A stretch of DNA of 64,000 bases from Zarea fungicola. Taxonomy: Eukaryota > Ascomycota > Sordariomycetes > Hypocreales > Cordycipitaceae. The notes beneath the pieces are model-generated. The model was not told where the DNA came from, searched no databases, and was given only the letters and a program-made list of their open reading frames with translations. Below, piece by piece: positions 11,622 through 23,338 of this stretch (the stretch's first letter is position 1; each line of letters opens with the position of its first letter). The stretch covers positions 1-64,000 of the forward strand of contig FWCC01000081.1 of NCBI GenBank assembly GCA_900169235.1. Direction: 5' to 3'. Both the position numbers and the translations under genes were made by a program.

Positions 11622-11888
11622 TTAGCTCATTTTGTAACCCTGCGTCGGTTTTCTATTTAGTATGTTTTTTTGAGGAGTGCATCTAATTTCTTTTGCTCTC
11701 ATTCTGCTGCCTTTTCCTTCACGCTCGAGTCGCTTCCGGGCCCTCGCCAGCTCCTGTTCCACTCTCGCAGCCGTCATCGTACGCGCATCTTGTATAGATA
11801 AAACTCCACCTGATGGAATATAGTAATTACGTCCTTTATTTTCTTGATATTGGCGCCAAGCGATGATTTTCATTATAATCCTTGTCAT
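11622..11888 (-). mobile_element. Possible relic of a DDE transposase C-terminus
   Basis: An 88-codon frame on the minus strand. It contains a GGVLSIQDARTM stretch followed by a basic, Arg/Lys/Glu-rich helix with ARVEQELARARKR. This arrangement resembles the C-terminal tails of fungal pogo/Tc1-type transposases. The flanking 12.0-12.3 kb, read on the same strand, gives broken frames with stops. No DDE residues or terminal inverted repeats are visible. This is a weak resemblance from memory of the family, and the stretch may be something else. Confidence 0.25.
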
Positions 11889-13532
11889 GTTCGTGTATTT
11901 ATAGTCAATTGCTGACCGTTCAAGTGACTCAAAACTGCTCCCAAAGTTTCTAGAACCTGAAGGTGTGCCTAATTTGAAGAGCTGAACTCGTTAGAAGGCA
12001 CTGCATCTCTAGAATCTGAAATGGTATTAATATCTTCCTTATTCGGCTCCGGCGTTGGCTCTGGATGTACTTTACACCAAAACGCATACGAATGGTCGCT
12101 TTGCACTGCCTTTAACTTCGGTTTCCAACCTGGTCTGTTGGACTAACCCTTTCCTCTTAAAAAATGAAATACTTCCTCTCTGAGAATAATATTCACAGCC
12201 GTTTCCCTTGTTAGAAACGCCACAAGCCGGAGTCTTCTTTGGAACGCCAAGAGTCCGCTTATTTATAAGTTAGAGACAAAAAAAGACACTGCCCCGCATT
12301 TTTCTATTTGGGGGGACCATGAGCGTTTTTATTGGTCTTCTGTGTGCGACTGCTACCGCTAATAAGAGCACCGTGGCGTAAGCCTGGTGAACCAGAGCGT
12401 ATTCGGACATTCCCACTGTTACTGATTACTTGCGAGCATTGTCACGCTATTTTTCTTGGGGTATGTGGTCCGCAAGCGTCAACACCGGGTCGGTCTTGGC
12501 AATCGCGTCCAGTGGTAATTCAGCACCTCGGCGTTGTCGTCCGTACCAGACGGCTCATTGAAATGGAAATTGCTGCTTACTCACCCTGTAGTTGGTATTG
12601 CTATGGAGATCTAAGAGATTATTACTTACTTTTGACAAGGAAACGCTATAGTGCCTTAAAAACAAACCAATACACATCGGGACCGTTCTGTGTTACTCCC
12701 CATACCCACGTCGTCCGGGCTCACAGCTACCCTGCTCAAGAACCACCCCCAAAACGAATCATAACAATGCACTGTGCATGTGACAAGAGCATAGTTTCTA
12801 ACCAGATACTGCCATTTCCCTCATGTTTTAAGGTTCTGGGTCTGCACTTTGATCCATGTTGTTACTGTTGACTTGACTGACGCAATGCATTTATAGAAGC
12901 CTGCTAGCGGCTGCTTTTTTTTTTTTTTTTCCTTAACGGCCATTAAAGAACAAAGTTTCACACATCTAAAGAGGAGATTCCCTTGGAACCAAGCCCTGAA
13001 CTTCGCCGCTCCTTGTAAGTCATTGCTGGAGGACCTGTGGCCCGTACACAGCTAGAGCTTGAGGAAATTCTAGACCCATCAAACGAGACTCTTGGCAAAG
13101 CTAGTCAAAGCCCAGTATCCAGCTAATCATCCGCCACTCGGGTGCAGCTAGTATGAGTGGCCTTTGCAGTCAAAATGTGTGGGGTTTCAATCCGATGGTT
13201 TGTGTGCTAGGCTGTTGGCTACCATGGAAGCATGGAAGCTTGGTCGCCCTACCTCGTTGCCCTGCGGAAACGGTACAGTTCCGCATCAGCGCTACAAGAG
13301 CCGATTCAGATTGACAGCAGCCGAGTCAGATCTACAAGGTTAAATAAGCCACTATCAGGAGCGGATCTGCTGCGTTGTCTGTGTCGACCAACAAAGTAGT
13401 TTCTAGAGGTGCCGAAATTCAGTCCCTTAACATGCAGTAGTCATCTCCTCATTGGATTGTGGGTTTTTCTTCAAATTCGTAATTTCATTCCAATCGTCAA
13501 CACTGTCATTTTTTCTTTTTACGCCGTCTAGC
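11889..13532. other. Eroded intergenic region
   Basis: Short, interrupted frames only. A 179-codon frame at 12332-12871 has no ATG-led domain and no recognisable motif. A poly-T tract lies at about 12916-12932. The right end is the 5' flank of the Old Yellow Enzyme pseudogene. Confidence 0.4.
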
Positions 13533-13993
13533 ATGGTGAAGTTGAGCATTGCAGAGCCAGTTACACTACCGTGCGGGCTGACTCTCCCTAACAGGCTGGC
13601 CAAGGCGGCCATGGCAGAAAACTGGGGTGATAAGAAGCAGCTCTCAGATAAGAGACTCATTGAGGCATATGGTGCCTGGGCCGACGGCGGCTGGGGGATG
13701 GGTTTGACTGGTAATGTACAAATTGATGTAGCTTTTCAAGGCTCAAAGAAGATAATGCGGTCAGTGAACTTTTACCATACGAGGAGCTTCTCGCAAGCTG
13801 GAAGCAGTGGGCTGCCGTAACCAATAGAAACAATACACCAACTATTGTACAGCTCCATCACCCTGGGCGCCAGTCACTTCCCGGCGCCGGCACGCATGGG
13901 TTTGGCAAGACAATAGCGCCGAGTGCCGTTACTGTCTAGCTTGGATAAAATATCATTGCGAGGATTTTTAGCGCTCTGGTGCTTGGCGTTCCT
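13533..13993 (+). pseudogene. Old Yellow Enzyme-like NADH:flavin oxidoreductase, truncated and mutated
   Basis: From ATG 13533 the frame encodes a typical OYE N-terminus, with LPNRLAKAAMAENW and GLTGNVQID. Near 13750 the homology shifts frame (a one-base change in an A/G-rich run) and continues with YEELLASWKQWAA, then TIVQLHHPGRQS and TIAPSAV. It then meets an in-frame TAG, a TAA and a TGA, and homology ends near 13993, before the catalytic core of the barrel. The family's usual PREM is read here as P-stop-E-I, that is CGA to TGA and ATG to ATA. The intact enzyme would be an FMN-dependent ene-reductase. It lies beside an FAD monooxygenase and an NRPS-like gene, so it may be a lost tailoring enzyme. 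Confidence 0.8.
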
Positions 13994-14095
13994 TGAGAAA
14001 TACCAGTACGCATATTTATTTCGAGTGTGCAGTGAGATGGGCTACTACTGATTCCTACTTTGCGGCGAGAGAGAGAAAATGACACATTGACGAAG

Positions 14096-14128
14096 TAAAA
14101 AATTAAAAAATTAAAAAATTAAAAAATT
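14096..14128. repeat. Short tandem repeat, unit TTAAAAAA
   Basis: Four to five near-perfect copies of an 8-base unit, just downstream of the OYE pseudogene. Confidence 0.85.
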
Positions 14129-14446
14129 GACAAATGAAAAAAAAATGAAGAAAGTGGCAAATAATAGAGGACAAGAAAGGAGGCCTGTTCTGCGCCGCTA
14201 ACTTGCAATTATTGGGCAAGAGGATACTAAGAGGACACTAAGAGGATAATGAAAAAGGAGTATACGCAAAAATGCCGATGAAATGAAGCCAACGTTGCAG
14301 CTCTCATCGCTGCAACGCACCGGCTGTTGGGCGGAATAGTATATTGCTATGGCCATGGCGTTGATCCTCGCCTTTGGACGTTGCTGATAGAATTTCCATG
14401 CTTCGAACAGGATAGTTATTGGATATATGTTGCTTTCTCTTAAATT

Positions 14447-15968
14447 TCACAAAAATGACTTGGGAGCAGCTTTCCGACCCTGTAGGTAGTTTGACAAAGG
14501 AATCTATCGGCGTACCATTGCGATCAGCAACAAGCATTAACAAGACTTTTTTTCGTCCACGTGAACTCACTTCATTAGTAATGTCATATCCAAAGAGCCA
14601 GCTGAAATCCTGCCCACTCGCAAACGAGTTTTCTATAAAATAGTTAGCAACCTTGTCCATTACCCTAAAAGACACAGAGCGGTAAGACAGGTACTTACCA
14701 GGGGCAGTCTTCCTTCTGTAAGATGCCGAGTTATTTCTGGCAATTCCCTGCACTTTCTCAACCCGAGACTTGCGAAAGTCCTGGTACTGCGCCGTCAATC
14801 GTGGAATGTCGGCTGTAGATTGCATCGATTTTACAAAGAGAGACAAGGAGAATGCTGACTCGAGGCACTGCGCGGCACCCTATGTATTTACGTTAGCAAT
14901 TCATACACGATCTCCATCCAGAGTCGGCAATACCTGTCCAGCGTCCGGAACCATGGCGTGCGCTGCATCTCCCAAAAGGACCGCTCTTCCGAACTTGCTG
15001 CGCCAGCCATCAAACGGACCAACGATCACGGTGGTCCACTGTGAAGCCGTCTTGCGAGTCTTTTCAGTGGCAATCGCGGCATTAATCAGGCGCGTTGGGC
15101 CATCCCCAAAGCTGCTGTACCTCTGTTTGACTCGTTGCAGGTCGCCGGGGACCACCCAAGGTGCATGCCATGGTATTTCTGGGCCATCGTCAAAGAATGC
15201 TACAGCGTGCATGTTCTTGCGCGGCATAGAAGCGGAGATGATGTAGCGTCCTTGACCCATCCATATTGAAGTTTCAGAATGATGGTAAATCTTGGCTAGG
15301 ACTGGGTCCTGGAGCATTAGTTCAGAAGACACCTCGCATGTTGTTATGCATGCGTCTGAGCTGGACGGCAGCTTGGCATTGGGTTGAATGTTGAGAATTG
15401 ATCTCAGAGAAGAGCGCACGCCTGCAAATGTCAGCGAAAACGGTGCGGTCGAGTCAGTGTTTCACCGTATCCTACCATCGGCGGCAATCAGTAAATCGGC
15501 CGAAAATACCGCTCCCTGCTCTGTCGCCAGTCGTATCCCGCCTGGCGTTTCATCAATCGTCGTGACCCGTTGCTGAAACTGCACAGTTCCGCCCCTTTCA
15601 CAAAAGTGATTATAGAGCCACGTGGTAAACTCCCCTCTCATTGCGATCAAGTATGGCGCTGGCCCTTGCGCATCATCGCGCCTAGTGTGGAAGACCTCGT
15701 CGCTTTCGCCGTGCTTCAGCAAATGCATCGACGCATCTTCTGCAATTGACTTGAACGATTCCAAGAGGCCCACACTGTTGATGATTCGGGTTGCGTTGGA
15801 CGGGGTGAGGATCACACCTCCTAGAAGGGACAAGCTGGAATACTGTTCTAGTATGGTCACTTTGGCGTCAGGGACTGCGCATTTGATAAAGAGTCCTGCC
15901 GAGAGGCCGGCTATTCCGGACCCAACAATCACGATTGAGGGAGTGGGTTCTCCATGCTTTTCTACCAT
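14447..15968 (-). CDS. FAD-dependent monooxygenase (salicylate-hydroxylase-like)
   Basis: Four exons on the minus strand: 15968-15476, 15421-14934, 14879-14571 and 14479-14447, with introns of 54, 54 and 91 bp, giving 440 residues. The last 11-codon exon, ending KSFL, is inferred from a good GTGAGT donor and a CCTACAG acceptor. Motifs in family order: GSGIAGLSAG FAD fold near residue 12, AADGVRS (the DG motif) at the first splice junction, and GDAAHAMVPDAGQG (the GD motif) at the second. The family hydroxylates aromatic or polyketide-type substrates with O2 and NAD(P)H. I chose ATG 15968 over an in-frame ATG at 16055, since it places the FAD motif at the usual distance. Neighbours suggest a tailoring role. 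Confidence 0.85.
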
Positions 15969-16629
15969 CTTGAGGGCGAAAGGGCGGTTGTATCGACTGA
16001 GTTTGTCAAAGGCGTGACACTGGAGATGCTCGGTAGTGAAAATGTAATCATACACTTGTTTATTGTCACGCAGAGCAGGAATTCCTCATAGATACGAATG
16101 TGTTGGTTTGTTGGAAAAAGGATACCACAGAAGGGGGCGGCGAGGATCCCCCTAATGTGGCGGCCCTGGGTATAGTGCTTAAATTATTATGTGGTTTACT
16201 AATCGAATATTAGAAGCTCAGCTATTTATTCTTGTCAAAACCTTTCCTGGAATCATGTTCAACCCCATATTAAATCTGACATGAGCTAGTACAGAAGCAA
16301 TCTGTAATCATGGCCCTGTGCCGCGCCTAAACTTCGGTGTCCTAATTCCTCATTGTAATCAAAAGTATATATTTAATGACAAGCTGCTATTCCGGCTGCC
16401 CTAATTGTTGATGAAAGTGAAAGTGCTTTCTCGCCAGTTCGAAGTCTGTGATCGTACCACATACCGAAAATGGCTCAGCGCGGCCGATCGCCTACGCACT
16501 AAAGCACGCTACCTAAATACTCGTCTACATCCATTTAAATAGCAAACAATTTGAAAGGGAAAACTTTGTATTAAAAATTCATGAAATGCTTTATTACACA
16601 AATCGCTAAACCTTCTACAGGCATCCCCT
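15969..16629. other. Intergenic region
   Basis: The 5' flank of the monooxygenase gene and 3' flank of the secreted-protein gene, both minus strand. An in-frame upstream ATG at 16055 could extend the monooxygenase by 29 residues. No other feature seen. Confidence 0.45.
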
Positions 16630-18047
16630 CTATGGGCAAGAAGGACACCCAAGAGGATCGGGCAAGTATTGATTGCATCCCTTGTTGTTAAGCTGAAGCT
16701 TGTCTGCCACACCCGCGGGTAAACCACCCGTCTTCCCGTCCCAATAGACTTGGCAGACGTTGGGAGATTTATATTCAAAGTAGGGCAGGTTGAAGAAGCA
16801 CTTGGGATAGGTCCCAGCGTAGTTGATATCATTCGAAGGCTTACCATTATTGCAGTCCCTAATGTTTTTATAAAACTCCACCACGTCGATACCATACTTT
16901 GTATCGAGGAGGATAATGTGGTTGGCGGGCATGATCTGCTGGTAGTCGCTTCCGAACGTGGTGGGGAAGACGCGGCTGTACACCATGAAGCACCCTCCGT
17001 CGATGACTCTGGAGCCAGTCCAGCCGCAGTGGCCGCCAGAAGTATCGACATAGACGTAGTAGTCCATGCTTGTAAGAATAGTGCTAATCAGCCCCTGTCG
17101 TACCTGATTCATTGCACCATCAAAGGCCGAGTCGAACTGGTCAATGGCGCTGGTACTGAGGAACCCACCACTAGAAAAAATCCTAGCGATGGGGTCCCAA
17201 TCGCTATGGCCGACGCTGATGCCAGGAAAGCTGCCAGTCTTATCCAGGAGGCCCTTCAAGTCAAAGTTTGAGTTGGGATCACCGAAGAGCTTCTTGCAGA
17301 GATCGGCGATTTGCTGCTGAGTCTTGTCAAAGAAGGTGGAGAGTTGATTGGTGATGGCCTGTTGGATGGCATCCATATTGATGGTATCTTGTGGGTCAGG
17401 TAGAGTTGAGGAAACAATATTCATGATGCCGCCAATCATGCCGACCATGTCCGCAACAGGACCCAATGCGCTCGCCCCCTTGATAATTTTGTCGGCAACT
17501 GAGGCAGCACCGCTGATGGTGCGCATCACACTGTCGTCCACAGGACTCTGTCCTGGTGGACTAAAGTCATTTATGATGTCTGGGATCTTCAAGAGGTCAC
17601 TGAGAGTCGCTGACGTGAGTTTGGCGCTGGCGCGAGTGAAAAACGAGTTTGCCTTGGAGGCGAGGACTCTGATATAGTACACCTGAGGGGGGGTAAAGTA
17701 CAGGCAATCGGTGGAGGGAGTTACACAACTAGTACTGTATAGATTCTGACAGTCTGGTTCCTGGGCTGTGTGACCTTTGGCGGTAGTCCGGCGATCGAGT
17801 TCCACGAGCCAATTTTCTAGATTGTGTTAGAAAGAGCATTGAAACAGTCTGGAATGAAAACCAGGCACTTACTCTCTCCATGGCTTTTCAGTTGCTGCTG
17901 CAGATAATCTGCTGCTCCTGATTTGCTCCAAGAAGCAGGATCATCCTTGTGCAATTGGCAAATGGCCTTGGTTTGGCTTGACACTGCGGCCGCAGAGCTA
18001 TATGCTGCTTGCGCAAGCAGTAAAACTGTCAAGGCCTTGGAATACAT
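16630..18047 (-). CDS. Large secreted protein with amphipathic/hydrophobic helical region, unknown function
   Basis: Two exons, 18047-17873 and 17816-16630, with a 56-bp intron (GTAAGT...AATCTAG), giving 453 residues. The N-terminus MYSKALTVLLLAQAAYSSAAA is a signal peptide. About residues 140-190 form a Gly/Ala/Ile/Met-rich helical stretch containing IIKGASALGPVADMVGMIGG. An acidic/Gln-rich helix follows (TINMDAIQQAITNQLSTFF). The C-terminal 170 residues are rich in Tyr, Gly and Cys (HCGW, GGCFM, RDCNN, KCFF, VCQV, GCPSC) and look like a disulfide-stabilised domain. I recognise no named family. A helical hairpin of this type in a secreted protein recalls pore-forming proteins, but that is speculation. 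Confidence 0.75.
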
Positions 18048-19983
18048 CTGGAAATGGAACACTCCGGTTGGAAGAGTTGAAGGAGAGTGAGACTTTGTGT
18101 GCGATGCTGAGATCTTAGGGTCTCGACTGGAGCTGCCATGACAAGCTATTATATATTCCCATCTTCCTCGACTACCCAGACTCTGAATTGACTGACAACA
18201 TGGTGTTGTGCTTTTGCGCGTGGATACTTCAAGTATTCTCTCCCCTTGTCGTGAAGCCGTCACGGGCCGCAAAGCCAACGAATCTAGCACGTTCTCTCAT
18301 CCAACCCCATACTGACGACATTCCTCACGACATGCAAAAGATTAATCAACAATAAAAGGCAAGCTTAATCTATTTAAATTCTAAATCTGCCGCGCTCTAA
18401 AGCCTATTGGACTCTGTCAATCTGCACGTGGTCGGTGATCAATCCACTTAGAGTCCACAGAGCGCTTACTTTGTTTTAGGAATACAACATCCTATTTATC
18501 CCATTTAGACTATGTATCCACATTAACTGTCAAAACTAGACAAATTAAGTAAAATTAAAATACATAATTTTCCTCATAGAGCCTCCTATTACATAGTTGT
18601 AACTTATGTATTATCATCCCATCTATATCTTTGTAAACTGTCTTTAGAAAAGTACATGAATTAGCTTAGAGAAAGGGTCTCACGACGAAAATTACAGCAC
18701 GTGTTGTTGGTTATTCTGCGGGGTTATCTCACACCCGTATTTTGATGCCGACTTTGTCTACCGAAGTCGAATTGGCCTGCCCTTGTACGATTTAGTGACA
18801 TGGCTGCTGATGTGTTGTGGATTTTCATTACTATGACACCAACGCACACGCCGTAAGCATAAATTAATAGCAGCCCCTTGCTCTTCACAAGGCTGAGAGA
18901 GAGGACGGCATATGCGAGCACCTAGTAAACTTGAACTGATGGAGGTCCAGCCAACCACTGTAAGTGGGACAATTTAAGCAAAGGCGGTGAGTTCTTTTGC
19001 ATATGCGCTGCATATGCGCTATAGGCGCTGAAGCCTTCTAATAGCAATTCACTTGGTACCAGCCAGCCAACAGCCAGCCAACAGCTATTCGCAGCGCCTA
19101 CCTACTAGCAGCCATCCAGCAGCCAGCTAGCTAATATGTAACTAGGTAGTAAAAGTAAAACCTTGAATCTGGCTAGTAGCTGCTGGCTGGCTGGCTGATT
19201 AGAATGTTTTTACATGCCGCGCATGCCCTGGTTTTTATTTTCTACCAAAAACTTGCTCCACCTACAGTAGTTGGCTGGACCTCCAACAGTCGAAGTGTAC
19301 CAGTACAGCGCCCTCGCTATAAGCCACAGCAAATGAAACAAACACTATTATTAGTAGGCTCCAGATATACTCCGTATAGGCCGAGCCAATAAAACGAGGG
19401 TCACATACCATCCGCCGTGTGTGTAATGCAGTCTCCAGGGGGTTTTGCCGTTGTTTCTGACTCGATACGCCTCCACAATGCAAACAACGAAAGTGGCTTA
19501 GACCCAAAAATCCGCTCTGGCCCGTCGTGTGTGGTATCACCGTATCACGCGTAGTTAGCTCTTGGTTGTCAAGAAACACCAGTAGCTGGCTACGTCGCAG
19601 CCGATAGAAAATGGCCGCCTCTGATTGCATCAATGGAACCCTTATTGCTTAGCGGTCTTTGGGTGCCGGAGGAACCGGTTCGGATTCTCTCTCGATTTAA
19701 GTACATTGTTGTGCCAACATTACGATGCACGAGTACCTGATGAATACGAACCTTCTCCGGATAACACCCACCATGCTGGTGGTGGATATTTCCAAGTTAG
19801 CGCAGATCAGCAGGCTAGTGCTTACTTTTTACCGACCCGGCCGTTGATAGTTGAGGGGAACAACGAGGTGGCAACGAAAAAAGATACCGGGCCTTCCACA
19901 ACAGACTTGAGTCCAGTTGTAAATCCTCTGCCATGGTGAATGAGTTTGCGTAGCCAATTTATAAACGATCGCAGAGATAAACC
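18048..19983. other. AT-rich intergenic region with an imperfect inverted repeat
   Basis: The divergent 5' flanks of the secreted protein and NRPS-like genes, about 1.9 kb apart. CAGCCAGCCAACAGCCAGCC at about 19061-19090 pairs imperfectly with GCTGCTGGCTGGCTGGCTG at about 19180-19198. Short frames here carry no recognisable domain. Confidence 0.5.
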
Positions 19984-22900
19984 ATGATGAAAGAACCTTT
20001 CTTAACGACCTTGATCGATGAGCGAGCCGCTTCTGGTCACTCCAGGCCATATGCATTGTTCCCTCGCTCACATAACATTGAAGAGGGGTTCCGCAGCGTC
20101 AGCTACACAGACATCGCAAATGCCATCAACCGAACATGCTGGTGGTTGGATTCTCACCTTCCTGTGCAAAATGGCGGAGAGAAGCAAAGGTCGTTTGCCT
20201 ATCTGGGGCAGAATGACCTAAGATACGTCATCTTTGTAGCGGCTGCGATGAAGACAGGCCACAGGGTAAGAATGGATGTGCAAGTCCCTTTTACGGATGC
20301 GTTTGGTCTGAGTGTTACCATTAGTTAATCTGACTAGCTCCATTTCTGTTAGATTGTCGTTCCGTCCCCAAGAAATACGACGGCGGCACAGGTTCAATTC
20401 CTCAAAGCTGCAGACTGTAACGTACTGGTAGTCTGTGCATCACTTAACCAGGTTCTGAAGCCACTTCTTGCGGCGGCAACGGATGCCCATATTCTACAGG
20501 CTCTTACACTTCAAGAAACTCTAGCAGAGGAGCAGGTGTCGCATTACAAATTTGACAACAAACATGAGCAAGATATTAGTCAGAAGCCAGTTGTTACGCT
20601 GCACACATCAGGATCTTCTGGAAACCCGAAGCCTGTTACGTGGGATAATTCTTGGCTGCTCGCGGCCGTGTCTGAGCATGAATTTCCACAGGATCAAGGT
20701 ACATATCTAACAGGGGCTCTTTTCCAGCAGCAGAATCTTCTTCTTCTGCTTCCTTGCTTTCATGTAATTTCATCTCCCAACAGCCCAATATAATTATGGG
20801 AGACTGTAAGCTAACCCAGGTTTATAGGCCGGTGGTTTAGCCATAAGTGGCCGTGCGCCCACTTTGGATATGACACTTGTACTGGGACATCCTGATATTC
20901 CCATGTCTGACGCCTACCTCTCTCAAATTCTTCAACAGGGTGTAGCGACAGCCATGTTGACACCGCCAACCTTTCTGGAAGCCTTGTCGCAGGATGCCGT
21001 CGGTCTCGATGGCCTGAAGAAGTTGAATCATATAGCATATGGAGGGGGTCCTCTTCGACCAGACATCATTGAGACTCTGACAGCAGCTGTGCCCCATTTA
21101 GCGAGCTTCATCGGGGCTACTGAGTATGGCTGGTTTCATTGCATCTCCGGCTCCAATGAAAACAGCGATGCGCTGAACTTCTACAGCGACATTGGGTATA
21201 AACTTGAAGAGATTGCCGACAAACAGTTTGAACTAGTAATTGTGAATGATGCAAAGACAAATCATTTCCACGGCATTTTCGACGTTTTTCCTCACCTGGC
21301 AGAATATAGGACTCGCGATGTCTTCACGGAGAAGGCTGATGCCAAAGGCTGGTGGAAGTACAAGGGTCGCATAGACGATCTGATTGTGCTTTCAAATGGC
21401 GAAAAGATCAATCCCATCGCCATGGAGAATATAGTTGCGTCGCATCCTGCTGTGAAGGCAGCACTGATGGTCGGCGAGTATAGGTTCAACGCATTGTTGC
21501 TAGTTGAACTCGAGAATGCGCAGGCTGCCGACACGGAAACATCACGGCTAGAAGTCCTGGACTCGATATGGCCAACAGTTCAAAAAGCAAATGAAATAGC
21601 GCCAGGGTTTGCCAAAATGTCAAAGTCTCTAATACTGTTCGCAAAACCTGATAAGCCATTTTTGAGAGCAGGAAAAGGAACGGTACAGCGTAATCTGACG
21701 ATTCAGTCGTACATGGAGGAATTGGATGCCCTTGCAACGTCCCAAGACCACGTACTTTTGTTGGAAGGTTTAGAAATTCGTCAGGTGGCATCAGTCACGG
21801 ATATCAAGCACCTGATAAGCCAGATCATCCATCAGACACTTGAAATGGATGCTTTGAGTGATTCAGATGATATCTTTCATTTTGGATTGGACTCATTGAA
21901 AGTCAACATGGTCAGTCGAAGATTGGGTGCTGCCCTCAAAGCCTGCGGTCGGTTGCATTTGTCGACACTTGTCAACAACAGGCTGGTGTATGCCTTCCCA
22001 TCCATCGAAAAGATGGCCAACCAGCTCGTCCTCCTCGAGAGCAGCGATGAAAAGGGTACAAGCGGAAGCGAGAAGTTGATTGAATCTCGGGCCCATGATC
22101 TTGAGTTGCTTCTGAACCGTTATGCCGAATATCAAATCCCGTCTACAGTCGCATCCACGGTACGAGGTGTTCAGGGAGAGAAGCCGTGGAAGATAATTCT
22201 GACTGGTTCAACTGGATCTCTGGGGAGTTACCTCTTGGCGGCTTTGCATGCTCTGCCCGAAAGCCAAGTCAGCAAGATATTCTGCCTTAACCGGTCCGTC
22301 GACGGCGGCGAGAGACAGATTAAAGTCAACACTTCCAGAGGCATCGAATCCAGCTGGGCTGGTGGAGAAAGAGTTCAGTTTTTTCACGCGGATTTCGCCC
22401 AAGAAAGGCTGGGCTTGAGTGAAGAGTCACTGCAAATGCTACTTGACGAGATAACAGTCATTATTCACGCCGCTTGGCCGGTCAACTTTAACCTTGGACT
22501 GTCCTCATTTGAACCACACGTAGCCGGCGTACGGAATCTTCTCGAATTCAGTGCAAAATCTAGGCACAAAGCGCCATTCATCTTCATCTCTAGCATCTCG
22601 ACCTCATTTTCATGGCAAGATCAACATCCGGATCAGAGAGTTCCCGAGGGCGTATTGGATGACTTTGATGCACCAGAGGCATCTGGATATGCCGAGAGCA
22701 AATTTGTCAGCGAATTGCTGATTGAGAAGATTGCAGCCAGTGCACAACTTACGACGTCGATATTAAGGGTTGGTCAGATCGCGGGTCCTGTTGAGGGCAC
22801 TGGGGGCTCGTGGAACAAGCAGGAGTGGTTTCCCAGCCTCATCGCAAGTTCGAAGCACCTTGGTGTTCTTCCCTCCACCATGGGGCCTATGGGAGATATC

Positions 22901-23338
22901 GATTGGATTCCAGTTGATATTCTCGCGCCTGTCATCATTGAACTCGTGGAAGGCATTCTTCACTCGGATGTAGCACGTCAGAATGGGCAGACGTCTGTGT
23001 ACAATTTGGTGAACCCAAAAATGGCTTCCTGGACGAGTCTTCTCCATGCAGTGCAACGTGCTACGGCAATTCAAAGGACCATTACACTGCCACAGTGGGT
23101 AGACGCCTTGGATAAAAGTAGTTTAGACAAGGGCGGTATAGTGTCGGCAGCAAACCCAGCGGTGAAGCTTCTCGACTTTTTCCGCAGACTGAGCAGTAGA
23201 GAATCCAATGCTGGAGGACAGAATATAACTGCACGGTACGACGTTTCTCTCTTGCTCGAAAATAGCGTTTCTGTTTCGAAGATGGCTGCAGTATCCGATG
23301 ACTGGATGGAACTATGGATAAAGCAATGGAACCTTTAG
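19984..23338 (+). CDS. NRPS-like enzyme, adenylation-thiolation-reductase
   Basis: Three exons (19984-20265, 20353-20763, 20828-23338) with introns of 87 and 64 bp, giving 1067 residues. Adenylation core: LHTSGSSGNPKP near residue 178, and YKGRIDDLIVLSNGEKINP near 405-425. Thiolation domain: FHFGLDSLK near residue 581, with the Ser that would carry phosphopantetheine. Reductase domain: ILTGSTGSLGSYL NAD(P)-binding motif near 687 and YAESKF catalytic Tyr/Lys near 851. There is no condensation domain. Enzymes of this A-T-R layout activate a carboxylic or amino acid and release it as an aldehyde or alcohol. The substrate cannot be read from the sequence. The FAD monooxygenase and the dead ene-reductase nearby could form a small biosynthetic locus with it. 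Confidence 0.9.

Noticed and set aside
12332..12871. 179-codon plus-strand frame
   Set aside because: No ATG start, no recognised motif, no splice partners, and it lies in an eroded region. Probably a chance or relic frame.
14662..14695. Apparent intron (GTAAGT...TTTTAG, 34 bp) in the first FAD monooxygenase gene
   Set aside because: Too short for the introns of this genome. Removing it brings in a stop, whereas reading through keeps the frame and length.
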